Made by a program: the position numbers and the translations under genes. Below the pieces are notes generated by a model. That model was not told the origin of the DNA. It ran no database searches and saw nothing but the letters and a program-made list of their open reading frames with translations. 64,000 nucleotides of DNA from PUMD01 sp964599275 (lineage in GTDB: Bacteria > Bacillota > Sulfobacillia > SLMV01), in assembly GCA_964599275.1 (NCBI GenBank), contig CAZRFK010000002.1, positions 1 through 64,000 on the forward strand, written 5' to 3'. How positions within the stretch are numbered: position 1 is the first letter of the stretch; each line of letters opens with the position of its first letter. Shown here in pieces: positions 34,890 through 44,390 of this stretch.

Positions 34890-35243
34890 ATGGACAAATC
34901 CCCCCGGATAGTGGTAGTGGGATGCTGCGCTTCCGGCAAGAGTACTCTGGTGAAAAATCTTCGGAAGGCGGATATTCCAGCGTTTTCTGTGGCTCAGGAA
35001 CACTCTTCTGTGTCCTACATGTTTCGTCTGCGAGACCCGGACTTTGTGGTTTTCCTTGACGCCAGCTATGAAGAGCTGAGACGACGTAGGGACATTTCAT
35101 GGGGGAAAGATCGCCTGCAGGATCAAAAAAGACGCCTTGCCAAGGCCAAACATGTGGCTGATATTCATATTAACACTGACCAGATGACTCCCGGGCAGGT
35201 TTCAGATCTGGTACTTAAATTGTTAGAAGAGAATGAAAGTTGA
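34890..35243 (+). CDS. Small P-loop NTPase or kinase-like protein
   Basis: 117 residues from ATG behind AAGGAG. The P-loop is 'VVVGCCASGKSTLVKNL' at the N-terminus. 'PDFVVFLDASYEELRRRRD' and a basic 'DRLQDQKRRLAKAKHVAD' region look like the LID part of nucleotide or metabolite kinases, and 'DIHINTD' is like their closing strand. At this size it is near the minimum for a kinase fold. It follows the phosphatase by 28 bp and is probably co-transcribed with it, but no substrate can be inferred. Confidence 0.75.
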   Translation: MDKSPRIVVVGCCASGKSTLVKNLRKADIPAFSVAQEHSSVSYMFRLRDPDFVVFLDASYEELRRRRDISWGKDRLQDQKRRLAKAKHVADIHINTDQMTPGQVSDLVLKLLEENES

Positions 35244-35325
35244 TTTAGTCAGCTGAACTGCACGGATGTGGAAGAAGGCATTGTTGCATCAAACTGGAAA
35301 GTGATATGGAGTGAAGGGTAGCTAT

Positions 35326-35354
35326 TTACTAAGTTGACATATTGCAGTTATAAT
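35326..35354 (+). promoter_or_regulatory. Candidate promoter for secDF
   Basis: TATAAT (35349-35354) is a perfect -10 box; TTACTA (35326-35331) is a weak -35 at 17 bp. A TTGACA at 35334 is too close to serve as -35 for it. Confidence 0.35.
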
Positions 35355-35398
35355 TTGATGCGTGTTGTGTTGAATAAATGACGAAAGGGGTAGACAGC

Positions 35399-36646
35399 TT
35401 GCGACGCAAACGACGCACTCATCTTATGAGGTTTATCGCACTGATGGTGGTCGTTGTGGCCGTCGGGGGGTATTTTGGGTTTTATTCTCCCGTGTGGGAT
35501 GACATTAATAAAGGTCTGGATCTCGTTGGAGGGATCCACATAGTTCTGGAAGCCCAGGATACCGAGACCACCCCGGTCACCGAAGAGGGTATGACTTCAG
35601 CTGTAGAGGTAATCCGGCGCCGTGTCGATGCCATGGGGGTAGTTGAGCCTGTCATTGTGCGGGAAGGTGATCGCCGTATAGTGGTGAGCCTGCCCGATGT
35701 TCATGATCCAGAAGAGGCCATGGCAATGGTAGGACGCACTGCCCAACTTGAATTTCGCGATGACGACGGCAATGTTGTTCTGACCGGACGCCACCTGGAG
35801 CGGGCACAGGCCGTTTTTCAGACGACTGAGATGGGAGCACAGGAACCCATTGTAAGTCTTGAATTTGATGCTGAGGGAACAGAAATACTTGCTGAAGCAA
35901 CAGAGGAGCTTCTGGGAGAACGAATGGTCATATACCTGGATGATGAAGTGGTTCAGGCCCCGGTGGTTCGCTCCGTTATAACGGATGGTAGTCCCATAAT
36001 TGAAGGTTATGATTCTTTAGAGGAAGCTCAGGAGATAGCTGTAGTTCTGAATTCTGGTGCACTGCCGATAGAACTGGAGCCGCTTCGGCCGCAGTATATC
36101 AGTGCCATGCTTGGAGAAGCATCTGTGCAGCAGAGCTGGCAGGCTGCGATAATAGCCATCACTGCCATAATTTCGTTGATGATTCTGTTTTACCGCGTAC
36201 CGGGTATCTGGGCTGTGTTTTCTCTGGGATTATATCTGACATTAGTCCTTCTGATTATGGCTGGAATAAATGCCACAATGACCCTTCCCGGTCTGGCAGG
36301 GTTGATTCTGTCACTGGGTATGGCGGTTGATGCCAATGTAATTATTTTTGAAAGAATAAAAGAAGAAGTCCGGGCAGGAGCTACACCGCGAGCGGCTATC
36401 GAAAGCGGTTTTGCCAATGCTTTCAGGACTATTGTTGACGCTGATGTAACTACATTGATAGCTGGAGTTGTACTGTATTGGTTGGCTACAGGTCCGATCC
36501 GGGGATTCGCTGTTACGCTGTCGCTGGGTATATTAACCAGTATGTTTACTGCCCTGGTAATTACCCGCCTGGCGCTCATTGAGTTGGCGGGAGCCGGATT
36601 GATACGTGAAGGCTCACTGTTTTTCGGCTCGAGGGGAGGACAGTAA
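35399..36646 (+). CDS. secD: Protein translocase subunit SecD
   Basis: 415 residues from TTG 35399, which has AAAGGGG eight bases upstream; an ATG 21 bp earlier has no SD. One N-terminal helix is followed by the P1 periplasmic-type domain with 'GLDLVGGIHIVLEA', then five C-terminal helices with 'GMAVDANVIIFERIKEE'. SecD with SecF uses the proton or sodium gradient to assist late export through SecYEG. The SecDF gene is split here, unlike the fused form in Bacillus. The stop and secF start overlap (TAATG). Confidence 0.93.
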   Translation: MRRKRRTHLMRFIALMVVVVAVGGYFGFYSPVWDDINKGLDLVGGIHIVLEAQDTETTPVTEEGMTSAVEVIRRRVDAMGVVEPVIVREGDRRIVVSLPDVHDPEEAMAMVGRTAQLEFRDDDGNVVLTGRHLERAQAVFQTTEMGAQEPIVSLEFDAEGTEILAEATEELLGERMVIYLDDEVVQAPVVRSVITDGSPIIEGYDSLEEAQEIAVVLNSGALPIELEPLRPQYISAMLGEASVQQSWQAAIIAITAIISLMILFYRVPGIWAVFSLGLYLTLVLLIMAGINATMTLPGLAGLILSLGMAVDANVIIFERIKEEVRAGATPRAAIESGFANAFRTIVDADVTTLIAGVVLYWLATGPIRGFAVTLSLGILTSMFTALVITRLALIELAGAGLIREGSLFFGSRGGQ

Positions 36647-37581
36647 TGTCGCAAGGAAACGAACGGCAACGAGATGAACACAAACTGCTGATGAATGACT
36701 TTAGCTTCATTGATAAGCGCAATATAACATTTATTATATCTGGCCTGCTGATTGTGATAGGGCTGCTTAGCCTCGGGATTCAGGGCCTCAACCTGGGAGT
36801 TGATTTTACCGGTGGGTCGATCCTGGAAGTGCAGTACGATCAGCCAGTGGAGGCTTCTGCGGTCGAGTCTGTGGTGAGAGAGCACCCAGATATGCAGCGG
36901 GCAGAGGCGGTCCACCTGGGGGAACCCGATTCTCCCATTATAAGGATAAGATCTACTGCTTTTCCTGATGAGGAGGAACGAGAGGAACTTTACGCCGATT
37001 TACAGCAATTCGGGGAGTTTGAAATCGTCCAGTTGGATAGCGTTTCTCCGGTAATTGGCGAAGAGCTGTTTCGAGCCGGGCTTTTAGCTCTTGTTATTGC
37101 TGTACTGGCCATGGTCCTTTACATTACGCTGCGGTTTGAGATCAGATTTGCAGTGGTAACCATTGTTTGCTTGCTGCATGACGCCTTGATAATGCTGGGC
37201 TTGTTTTCTCTTTTCAGACTGGAAATTACCAGTGCATTTATTGCTGCGATCCTGACCATCATTGGTTATTCGGCAAACGACACTATTGTGGTTTTTGACC
37301 GGATTCGAGAGAACCTCAGGTACCGTAAGAAGGGCGAATCATTGATTGAAACTATTGATGATAGCATCAGACAGGTGTTGATGCGTACACTGGCAACCTC
37401 GGTAACTACTTTTGTGGCGGTCGGTTCCATTTTCGTGTTCGGTGGACAAAACCTGCGACAGTTCACTTTAGCCTTGCTGTTTGGTGTTGTGATTGGTACG
37501 TATTCATCAATTTTCTTTGCCAGCCCGCTATGGTCGCTGTGGCAGGAAAAGAATCCAATTCAGACGATTTCGCGAATCTAA
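36646..37581 (+). CDS. secF: Protein translocase subunit SecF
   Basis: 311 residues overlapping the secD stop by one base. Features are 'LGVDFTGGSILEVQY', a short extracytoplasmic P4 domain (about residues 55-135) rich in Glu, and five helices with 'IGYSANDTIVVFDRIREN' and 'SVTTFVAVGSIFVFGG'. Partner of SecD. Tight coupling implies equal production of both subunits. Confidence 0.93.
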   Translation: MSQGNERQRDEHKLLMNDFSFIDKRNITFIISGLLIVIGLLSLGIQGLNLGVDFTGGSILEVQYDQPVEASAVESVVREHPDMQRAEAVHLGEPDSPIIRIRSTAFPDEEEREELYADLQQFGEFEIVQLDSVSPVIGEELFRAGLLALVIAVLAMVLYITLRFEIRFAVVTIVCLLHDALIMLGLFSLFRLEITSAFIAAILTIIGYSANDTIVVFDRIRENLRYRKKGESLIETIDDSIRQVLMRTLATSVTTFVAVGSIFVFGGQNLRQFTLALLFGVVIGTYSSIFFASPLWSLWQEKNPIQTISRI

Positions 37582-37653
37582 CATGGTCGATGATCATGAA
37601 CGGTAGAGCGGAGCGTCAGTCTCAAATTCGGGCTGGGGAGGGAGAAATTCACC

Positions 37654-38013
37654 GTGACGACTGCTGTGCTTTTCCTGATGCTGCTTTTGGCACTTATTAT
37701 AGCTATTTTCGCTGGGCAGAATCCCCAGGCTGTACATCTGCAGTTTTTCGCATGGGAACTGGAAACTTCTCTTGTTGCGGTAATCGTGGGTGCATCTGCT
37801 GCCGGAGGTTTGCTGGTAGGCACTGTGGGCTTGTTCAGGCAGCTTTATAACCGGCTGCGGGGTACAGATCCGTCCAGCAAACTGCGACAGGTTGAAGATG
37901 AGAGAAACCGGTTGCAGCAGGAATTAGAATGTTTGCAGTCCAAAATGCAGGATCGATCTCTTTCACAATCCGACCCTGAAGCCTCTGATGATAAAAATTC
38001 TGCAGATGAATGA
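37654..38013 (+). CDS. LapA-domain membrane protein
   Basis: 119 residues from GTG behind GGGAGGGAG. Two helices (about residues 3-22 and 38-62) surround 'FAGQNPQAVHLQFFAWE', characteristic of the LapA (DUF1049) domain. An amphipathic C-terminal coiled-coil-like tail (about 75-105) ends in an acidic stretch. In Gram-negative bacteria LapA partners LapB in envelope regulation; in Firmicutes the role is unknown. It lies between secF and recJ, a frequent position. Confidence 0.82.
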   Translation: MTTAVLFLMLLLALIIAIFAGQNPQAVHLQFFAWELETSLVAVIVGASAAGGLLVGTVGLFRQLYNRLRGTDPSSKLRQVEDERNRLQQELECLQSKMQDRSLSQSDPEASDDKNSADE

Positions 38014-38054
38014 CAGCTAGCCTGCACGTGCTTATCCTGTAGTTTTTGAGGGTG

Positions 38055-40283
38055 ATGTTAATAGTTTGTTGGAACTCATTCGAGCCAGATGAATCACAAG
38101 TACAGAACCTCGTTCAGCACCTTGATATTTCCCCAATTACTGCGGGAGTCCTGGTTAACCGTGGGTACTCCGACCCAGAAGAGGCCCAGGAATTTTTATC
38201 TGCAGAGTTCAAGCAGCTTGCCGATCCAGATTGCCTCAAAGATGCAGATAAGGCCGTGGATCGCATTCGTCGGGCCATATCTGCCAGTGAAAAGATCAGG
38301 ATATATGGTGATTATGATTGTGACGGACTTACCGCTACAGCCTTATTATACCTGGTTATTGACGAATGCGGTGGTGAGGTAGACTACCAAATTCCTTCCC
38401 GTTTTGTCGAAGGCTACGGGTTGAGCTGTGAAGCAGTCCGTCAGGCAGAATCCGATGGTATAGATCTACTGGTGACCGTTGACTGCGGTATCACTGCACA
38501 GGATGAAGTCAAATTGGCCAGTGAACTTGGTATAGATGTTTTGATAACGGACCACCATCAGGTAGTCGACAGCAAATTACCAGGCGCAGCTTCGGCTGTG
38601 ATCAACCCCAGACAGGTCGGGTGTGATTATCCGGACTCCAACTTGGCAGGAGTAGGAGTTGTATTTCAGTTGGGCAGAATGCTGCTGGATAAGAATATCC
38701 GCAAATATCTGGACCTGGTGGCTCTGGGAACAATTGCTGATGTGGCTCCCCTGAGGGGTGAAAACAGGATTTTGGTGCGTCATGGAATTGAGGTGCTGCA
38801 GAGGGGACACCGAGCGGGTATAAAGGCAATCGCCGCATCTGCTGGGGTAAATCTGTCTGAGCTGACTGCGGAACAGGTTGCCTACCAGATTGCGCCAAGG
38901 ATCAACGCACCCGGAAGGTTGAATGACGCTGCCAATGTCGTGAAACTGCTGATTACCCGTAGTGATAAAGCAGCAGAAAAGCTTGCCAGGTTTTGTGACA
39001 GCGCCAACAAAAAGCGCCGAAAAATACAGGACCGGGTCACGAGAGAGGCTCAACTGAAGCTGGTTGAAAATCCAGAGATTCTCAATAGAGCGTGTCTTGT
39101 TCTGAAAAAGGATTCCTGGCATTCCGGCGTCCTGGGGCCAGCTGCGTCAGCCCTGGTTGAGCGATTCCGTCGACCGGTGTTTTTGTTGAGCAGAGAATCA
39201 GGATCTGATGATTTGTGGGCGGGTTCAGGACGCAGTATTGGACAAGTTCCCCTGACAGATACGCTGCAGGAATGCGGTGAGCTTCTGCACAGTTATGGTG
39301 GGCACAGTGGAGCTGCTGGTGTCAAGGTCGCCGATGATAACCTCAATGGCCTAGCGGATGAATTACATCGACTGGTGCAGGACAGGATGACTGCCCCCGA
39401 CCTGATACCTGAGGTTGAATCTGCGCAGAAAACCCCACTCAGAGTGCTGCATACTGACATACTGGACGAGATTGACCGCCTCAGACCCTTTGGAGAGGAA
39501 AATCCCCCTCCCATGTTTTGCAGCTCTGGTGTGAGCATTGAGGGTGCTCGTCTGGTGGGAGAAGATGAAAACCATCTGCTGTTCAAATTGAGACCGAATC
39601 TGCGTGCTATCGGTTTCAGGATGGCCAGACAGTGGACCGAAAATCGTGGTTCACGGGAGTGGGATATTGCCTATCGAATAAAGCGTGATAACTGGCGTAA
39701 TCGCCAGGGACTGCAGCTTCAAATTATGGGGCTTCGGCCCGCTGGTTCAGGTGAGCAAGGATGTTTGCTGAATGCTCTCAGGCGCAGATGGCGTGACTTG
39801 TCGTCTCAGCACCCATCGGAGGAAAAACTGCGCAGGATTTATCGGCTGCTTCGTCGCCGTATCAATGGGAGTACTTCCGCAAAGCAGGCAGCTGTTACCT
39901 CTTCAGAGCAGACATCAGAACTTGATGATTCTGAAAGGTTTTTTGATCCCCAGGGAGATACTGCTGAGTTTATCTTGGATAGCATTGAAGGATTGGATTA
40001 TATTGGGCTGTATCGCGCCATGCTTATATTCGCGGAGTTGAATCTTGCTGCATCCTTGGAACGCGGGAATAGTAAGATATGGCTTTTGCTTTCACCGGAG
40101 GAGGACAACCTGACACTGGAGGATTCACCCACTTATCGCCTGGGAAGACAACGCGTTAAGAAGGTGGAAGATGCTGCTGGACGAGCGAATTTATCAGATG
40201 CGGAACTCCTCTCGGCATTGTATGATTATTCTGTCTTTGATAGTGAATGCAGTGGTGTATCTGAGGAAAGTGGGGGGGGATAA
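38055..40283 (+). CDS. recJ: Single-stranded-DNA exonuclease RecJ
   Basis: 742 residues from ATG 38055. The start is uncertain: GAGGGTG directly abuts this ATG, and an in-frame TTG (38046) lacks an SD. DHH phosphoesterase motifs are present: 'IYGDYDCDGLTAT', 'VTVDCGIT', 'ITDHHQV', 'DLVALGTIADVAPL' and DHHA1 'HSYGGHSGAAGV'. An OB domain (about residues 460-570) and an extra C-terminal domain (about 580-740) follow. RecJ degrades single-stranded DNA 5' to 3' in repair. It is followed by relA with a 2-bp gap; the apt gene found between them in Bacillus is absent. Confidence 0.9.
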   Translation: MLIVCWNSFEPDESQVQNLVQHLDISPITAGVLVNRGYSDPEEAQEFLSAEFKQLADPDCLKDADKAVDRIRRAISASEKIRIYGDYDCDGLTATALLYLVIDECGGEVDYQIPSRFVEGYGLSCEAVRQAESDGIDLLVTVDCGITAQDEVKLASELGIDVLITDHHQVVDSKLPGAASAVINPRQVGCDYPDSNLAGVGVVFQLGRMLLDKNIRKYLDLVALGTIADVAPLRGENRILVRHGIEVLQRGHRAGIKAIAASAGVNLSELTAEQVAYQIAPRINAPGRLNDAANVVKLLITRSDKAAEKLARFCDSANKKRRKIQDRVTREAQLKLVENPEILNRACLVLKKDSWHSGVLGPAASALVERFRRPVFLLSRESGSDDLWAGSGRSIGQVPLTDTLQECGELLHSYGGHSGAAGVKVADDNLNGLADELHRLVQDRMTAPDLIPEVESAQKTPLRVLHTDILDEIDRLRPFGEENPPPMFCSSGVSIEGARLVGEDENHLLFKLRPNLRAIGFRMARQWTENRGSREWDIAYRIKRDNWRNRQGLQLQIMGLRPAGSGEQGCLLNALRRRWRDLSSQHPSEEKLRRIYRLLRRRINGSTSAKQAAVTSSEQTSELDDSERFFDPQGDTAEFILDSIEGLDYIGLYRAMLIFAELNLAASLERGNSKIWLLLSPEEDNLTLEDSPTYRLGRQRVKKVEDAAGRANLSDAELLSALYDYSVFDSECSGVSEESGGG

Positions 40284-40285
40284 GA

Positions 40286-42448
40286 GTGACCTTTGCTGAG
40301 TTCAAAGCCCAAGCCAGTGAATATCTGTCCGAAGATGCACTGACGCAGATAGAACTTGCCTATGAATTCGCGTGTGATGCCCACTCTGGTCAGATGCGGG
40401 CATCCGGCGAAGAGTTTGTTCAGCACCCCCTGCATGTTGCGATTATTTTGTCGCAGCTGGACATGGATGCAGATACATTAGCGGCAGCTTTATTGCACGA
40501 TGTAGTTGAAGATAGTGAAGTCACCCTGGAGCAGATCGAGGAATCTTTTGGAGAGAGAATTGCTACGATGGTGGATGGCGTAACAAAGCTGACCCAGCTG
40601 GAAGCCAGAACCAAATTTGAAGAGCAGGCGGAGAACTTACGTAAAATGTTTGTGGCAATGGCCAAAGATATCAGGGTCATCCTGATCAAATTAGCTGATC
40701 GTTTGCATAATATGCGTACCCTTCAGCCTCTGTCGAAATCCCGTCGTAAGGCGATAGCCGAAGAAACTCTTGAGATCTTTGCCCCCCTTGCTCATCGGCT
40801 GGGAATTTCCCGTATCCAGGTGGAGTTAGAGGATCTTTCGCTAAAACACCTGCATCCTGAAGAGTACGACAAATTGGCCGAAGAAGTTCCCGCTCGTAGA
40901 AGAGAAAGAGAAAAATATACTCAAGAAGTTATAGATGAATTGAATGAAACTTTACTGGAAATAGGAATTGAAGCTGATATTCATGGTCGGGCAAAGCATT
41001 TATACAGTATTTGGAATAAAATGAAGAATCAGGATCGCTCTCTGGAGCAGATTTTTGATCTTGTTGCCATCCGGGTAATCACCGACAGTGTGAAGGACTG
41101 TTACGGAGTGCTTGGGGGGGTGCACAATATGTGGCGGCCCCTTCCTGGTCGTTTCAAGGATTATATAGCCATGCCCAAAAGCAATATGTATCAATCCCTT
41201 CACACCACGGTGATAGGTCCAGAAGGTGAGCCGTTTGAGATTCAAATTAGAACTCGTTCCATGCACCGGATAGCGGAATATGGAATCGCGGCTCACTGGC
41301 GTTACAAAGAAGGGGGCGAGTCTGACGAAGAATTTGACAAGAAACTGGCCTGGCTGCGGGAGATTTTGGAGTGGCAGAGCGAGGCGCCTGATCCCCATGA
41401 TTTTATGGAATCCCTAAAGATTGATGTTTTTTCGGACGAGGTGTTTGTGTTTACTCCCAAGGGAGATGTGATAGAACTTCCTGATGGGTCTACGCCGATC
41501 GATTTTGCTTATCGGATTCACACAGAAGTTGGTCACAGCTGTGTTGGTGCCAAGATCAATGGAAACATAGCACCCCTGGATACAGAACTTGAAAATGGAG
41601 ACATTGTAGAGATTTTAACCAGTAAGCAGAGCGGCGGCCCCAGTTCAGACTGGTTGAAAATAGTTCAGACCTCAAGTGCTCGTTCCCGGATACGCCAGTG
41701 GTTCCGCAGAGAACGCCGGGATGAAAACCTGGAAATGGGAAAACGTCTGCTGCGGGAAGAGATCACGGACCTGGGCTTGAACCCAGAAGAAGTAATGTGC
41801 GAAGATTATCTGTCCAAAGTCAGGCATAGATTCAACTTTAATAGTGTCGATGATCTGCTGGTTGCTGTGGGTTACGGCGGGATTACTGCTGGTCAGGTAG
41901 CTTCGCGACTTAGAGAACTGTATCGGGAGGAGCATGGCGGTGAAAAAATAACTATTGATAAGGAGTCGCTGAAGGATAAACTTCCTCAGGCTGACGACCG
42001 CGAGCCGGGAGTCAAGGTGAAAGGAATTGATAACGTACTGGTTCGTCTGGCTCGATGCTGCAATCCCGTTCCAGGTGATGAAATTCTGGGTTATGTGACA
42101 CGCGGGCGGGGTGTCTCGATTCACCGTTCCGATTGCCCAAATATAACTCGTTATCTTGATGAAGAGCAGAGGGTCATTGAGGTTTCTTGGGATTCTGTTG
42201 AGGCCGGCTATTATCCGGTCGAAATCATGATAGTTGCCGTTGATCGACCAGCGCTGCTATCAGATGTTGCCCAGGCCGTTGCCTCCTTCAGCACGAATAT
42301 TTTGGATGCGAAGGCCCGAACGCGTACTGATGGAACTGCAGTGGTGAATATGGTTCTGGAGATCCATGATCTGCAGCAGCTGGGATACCTGAAGCAGCGG
42401 GTTGAGCGCATTCGCGACGTATTGAGAGTGGAAAGAGTTTCTCACTGA
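40286..42448 (+). CDS. relA: (p)ppGpp synthetase/hydrolase RelA/SpoT (Rel)
   Basis: 720 residues from GTG behind a G-rich SD. The HD hydrolase domain has 'HPLHVAIIL', 'ALLHDVVEDS' and 'IKLADRLHNMRTL'. The synthetase domain has 'RVITDSVKDCYGVLGGVH', 'DYIAMPKSN', 'YQSLHTTV' and 'EIQIRT'. TGS ('VFTPKGDVIELPDGSTPIDFAY' region), a zinc-finger/ZFD segment ('LARCCNPVPGDEI') and a C-terminal ACT domain complete the long bifunctional form. It makes and destroys the stringent alarmone on ribosomes. dtd follows 15 bp later, so the two are co-transcribed. Confidence 0.95.
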   Translation: MTFAEFKAQASEYLSEDALTQIELAYEFACDAHSGQMRASGEEFVQHPLHVAIILSQLDMDADTLAAALLHDVVEDSEVTLEQIEESFGERIATMVDGVTKLTQLEARTKFEEQAENLRKMFVAMAKDIRVILIKLADRLHNMRTLQPLSKSRRKAIAEETLEIFAPLAHRLGISRIQVELEDLSLKHLHPEEYDKLAEEVPARRREREKYTQEVIDELNETLLEIGIEADIHGRAKHLYSIWNKMKNQDRSLEQIFDLVAIRVITDSVKDCYGVLGGVHNMWRPLPGRFKDYIAMPKSNMYQSLHTTVIGPEGEPFEIQIRTRSMHRIAEYGIAAHWRYKEGGESDEEFDKKLAWLREILEWQSEAPDPHDFMESLKIDVFSDEVFVFTPKGDVIELPDGSTPIDFAYRIHTEVGHSCVGAKINGNIAPLDTELENGDIVEILTSKQSGGPSSDWLKIVQTSSARSRIRQWFRRERRDENLEMGKRLLREEITDLGLNPEEVMCEDYLSKVRHRFNFNSVDDLLVAVGYGGITAGQVASRLRELYREEHGGEKITIDKESLKDKLPQADDREPGVKVKGIDNVLVRLARCCNPVPGDEILGYVTRGRGVSIHRSDCPNITRYLDEEQRVIEVSWDSVEAGYYPVEIMIVAVDRPALLSDVAQAVASFSTNILDAKARTRTDGTAVVNMVLEIHDLQQLGYLKQRVERIRDVLRVERVSH

Positions 42449-42463
42449 GGAGTGGTTGCTTAA

Positions 42464-42913
42464 ATGCGAGCTGTCGTCCAGAGAGTTTCTGAAGCACGTG
42501 TTTTGGTTAATGAGCGGGTGTCTGGAGAAATCGGAAAAGGTATGCTGGTTCTGCTCGGAATTGGAAAGGGAGACAGCCTTGACGACGTCGAGTATCTAGC
42601 TGACCGCATAGCAAATCTGCGAATATTTCCAGATAACGATGGTAAGATGAACATTGCTCCCGCTGATGCTCAATCTGAGGTTCTGGTTGTTCCACAGTTT
42701 ACATTATACGGGGACTGCCACGGGGGAAATCGTCCATCTTTTACCGGGGCTGCCGCACCAGAGGAAGCACGAAGGCTTTATTTGTCTTTCGTTCAGCAGA
42801 TCAATGAGTACCTGCCGGAAGCAGCAACAGGAGAATTCGGTGCAATGATGGATGTGCAGCTCAACAATTGGGGGCCGGTTACGCTGCTTCTGGATAGCGA
42901 TAGGACTTTTTAA
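42464..42913 (+). CDS. dtd: D-aminoacyl-tRNA deacylase
   Basis: 149 residues from ATG with an SD-like TGAGGAG upstream. The DTD fold is recognised from 'MRAVVQRVSEARV', 'VLLGIGKGD', 'ADRIANLRIFPD' and the 'NNWGPVT' Gly-cisPro motif used for chiral proofreading. The second active-site motif usually reads SQFTL; here it is 'VPQFTLYGD', with Pro at the Ser position. It removes D-amino acids (and Gly) mis-loaded on tRNA. It follows relA, as in Bacillus. Confidence 0.92.
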   Translation: MRAVVQRVSEARVLVNERVSGEIGKGMLVLLGIGKGDSLDDVEYLADRIANLRIFPDNDGKMNIAPADAQSEVLVVPQFTLYGDCHGGNRPSFTGAAAPEEARRLYLSFVQQINEYLPEAATGEFGAMMDVQLNNWGPVTLLLDSDRTF

Positions 42914-42933
42914 CTTTAGCGGCACAAGTCCGC

Positions 42934-42966
42934 CTGCAAACTGAAGATACAGGGTAAGTTTGCCGG
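42934..42966 (+). promoter_or_regulatory. Hairpin in the hisS leader
   Basis: GCAAACT (42936-42942) pairs with AGTTTGC (42957-42963), extended by CC/GG after one mismatch. It lies in the 162-bp leader before hisS. It has no T-box sequence and no T run, so its role is unknown. Confidence 0.3.
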
Positions 42967-43075
42967 AGGTCGCTCACATGTTATACTTTTCAAGGATATA
43001 TGTCGATGTTTTCCAGATGATCCGCATGGTGATGGTGATTTGCCATTCGGCTTGCAGGAAGGAGATAAGTAAGTC

Positions 43076-44353
43076 ATGGATATTAGACGACCCCGGGGGA
43101 CTGAAGATGTCATTCCGGAGCAGAGTCCCAAATGGCAGTACTTAGAATCTACCGCCCGGGAAATTGCCGGGCTTTTTGGATATGAGGAAGTCAGAACTCC
43201 CATATTAGAACATAGTAAACTGTTTACTCGAACCGTGGGAGAAGTCACGGACATTGTGGAAAAAGAAATGTATACTTTTACGGATCGTGGGGATCGCAGT
43301 ATAACCCTACGGGCCGAGGGTACCGCTCCAGCTGCCCGTTTGTACATACAGGAAAACCTGCATGCGGAAGCGCAACCGGTCAAATTGTGCTACGTGGGCT
43401 GGCCCATATTCAGGTATGAGCGTCCTCAGGCCGGTCGTCTTCGGCAGCACCATCAGTTTGGTGTTGAGTGTTTTGGTAGTGCAGATCCAGCCATAGACGC
43501 AGAGATTATATCGCTGGCCTTCGAGTATCTCGCTCAACTGGGTATATCAGGGTTAGATCTGCACATCAATAGCATAGGTTGTCCTGATTGTCGACCTGAT
43601 TATCTCAGCGACCTGAAGGAGTCATTGCAAAATTGCATCAGAGAGATGTGTTCAGATTGTCAGCGACGCATGCAGAATAATCCCCTGCGCATATTGGACT
43701 GTAAGAGGGAAAAATGCAGAGATTTTCTCAGAAATGCCCCGCTGATGAGTGACTACCTCTGTGATGGTTGTGCCCAGCATGATGCTGAATCACGTGAGTG
43801 CCTGGACGAGCTGGAGATATCTTATGTGCAGGATCCCACCCTGGTACGTGGTCTGGATTATTATACGAAAACCGTTTTTGAGATCACCCATGACGCCCTG
43901 GGGGCCAAGGATGTGGTCTGCGGTGGTGGACGTTACGATGGTTTGGTTGAACTGCTTGGAGGTGAATCCGCTCCCGGGATAGGTTTTGGAATGGGCCTTG
44001 AGCGTTTGCTGATGATACTGGAAGAAGAAGAGGCCTACCTTCCCAACCGACCATCCCTTGATGTTTTTGTAGTGACAATAGGCGAGCGAGCCAGCAAGTT
44101 TTCTGTGAGCCTCTTAAGGACCCTGCGGCAGGCCGGAATAAGCTGTGATATGGACTACCTGGACCGAAGTGTTAGGGCCCAGATGAGATATGCTGATAAG
44201 TACCCGGCCCAATTTGTAATTATGATTGGAGAAAACGAGCTGAAATCAGAAGTTATGACTGTAAGGAATATGAAAACAGGGGATCAGAGTGAGGTGGAAA
44301 TGGGTCTATTGGTAGACCACCTGCTCGATGCTAAGAAATCAAAATCTGAATAA
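43076..44353 (+). CDS. hisS: Histidyl-tRNA synthetase
   Basis: 425 residues from ATG behind AAGGAG. Class II motifs are present: 'MDIRRPRGTEDVIPEQ' at the start, motif 2 'RYERPQAGRLRQHHQFGVE', the histidine-specific 'VRGLDYYTKTVFE' and motif 3 'GIGFGMGLERLLMI'. A cysteine-rich insertion (about residues 165-235) is typical of clostridial HisS. The C-terminal anticodon-binding domain is complete. aspS follows 37 bp downstream, the usual pairing. Confidence 0.94.
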   Translation: MDIRRPRGTEDVIPEQSPKWQYLESTAREIAGLFGYEEVRTPILEHSKLFTRTVGEVTDIVEKEMYTFTDRGDRSITLRAEGTAPAARLYIQENLHAEAQPVKLCYVGWPIFRYERPQAGRLRQHHQFGVECFGSADPAIDAEIISLAFEYLAQLGISGLDLHINSIGCPDCRPDYLSDLKESLQNCIREMCSDCQRRMQNNPLRILDCKREKCRDFLRNAPLMSDYLCDGCAQHDAESRECLDELEISYVQDPTLVRGLDYYTKTVFEITHDALGAKDVVCGGGRYDGLVELLGGESAPGIGFGMGLERLLMILEEEEAYLPNRPSLDVFVVTIGERASKFSVSLLRTLRQAGISCDMDYLDRSVRAQMRYADKYPAQFVIMIGENELKSEVMTVRNMKTGDQSEVEMGLLVDHLLDAKKSKSE

Positions 44354-44390
44354 TGATTCACCCGGTAAGTAATTGTGGAGGTGGTAGGGT

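Noticed and set aside
35334..35339. TTGACA upstream of secD as a -35 box
   Set aside because: The only good -10 (TATAAT at 35349) is nine bases away, too close; 17 bp downstream gives GATGCG.
42914..43075. T-box riboswitch before hisS
   Set aside because: No AGGGTGG core and no terminator/antiterminator pair; only a simple hairpin is seen.
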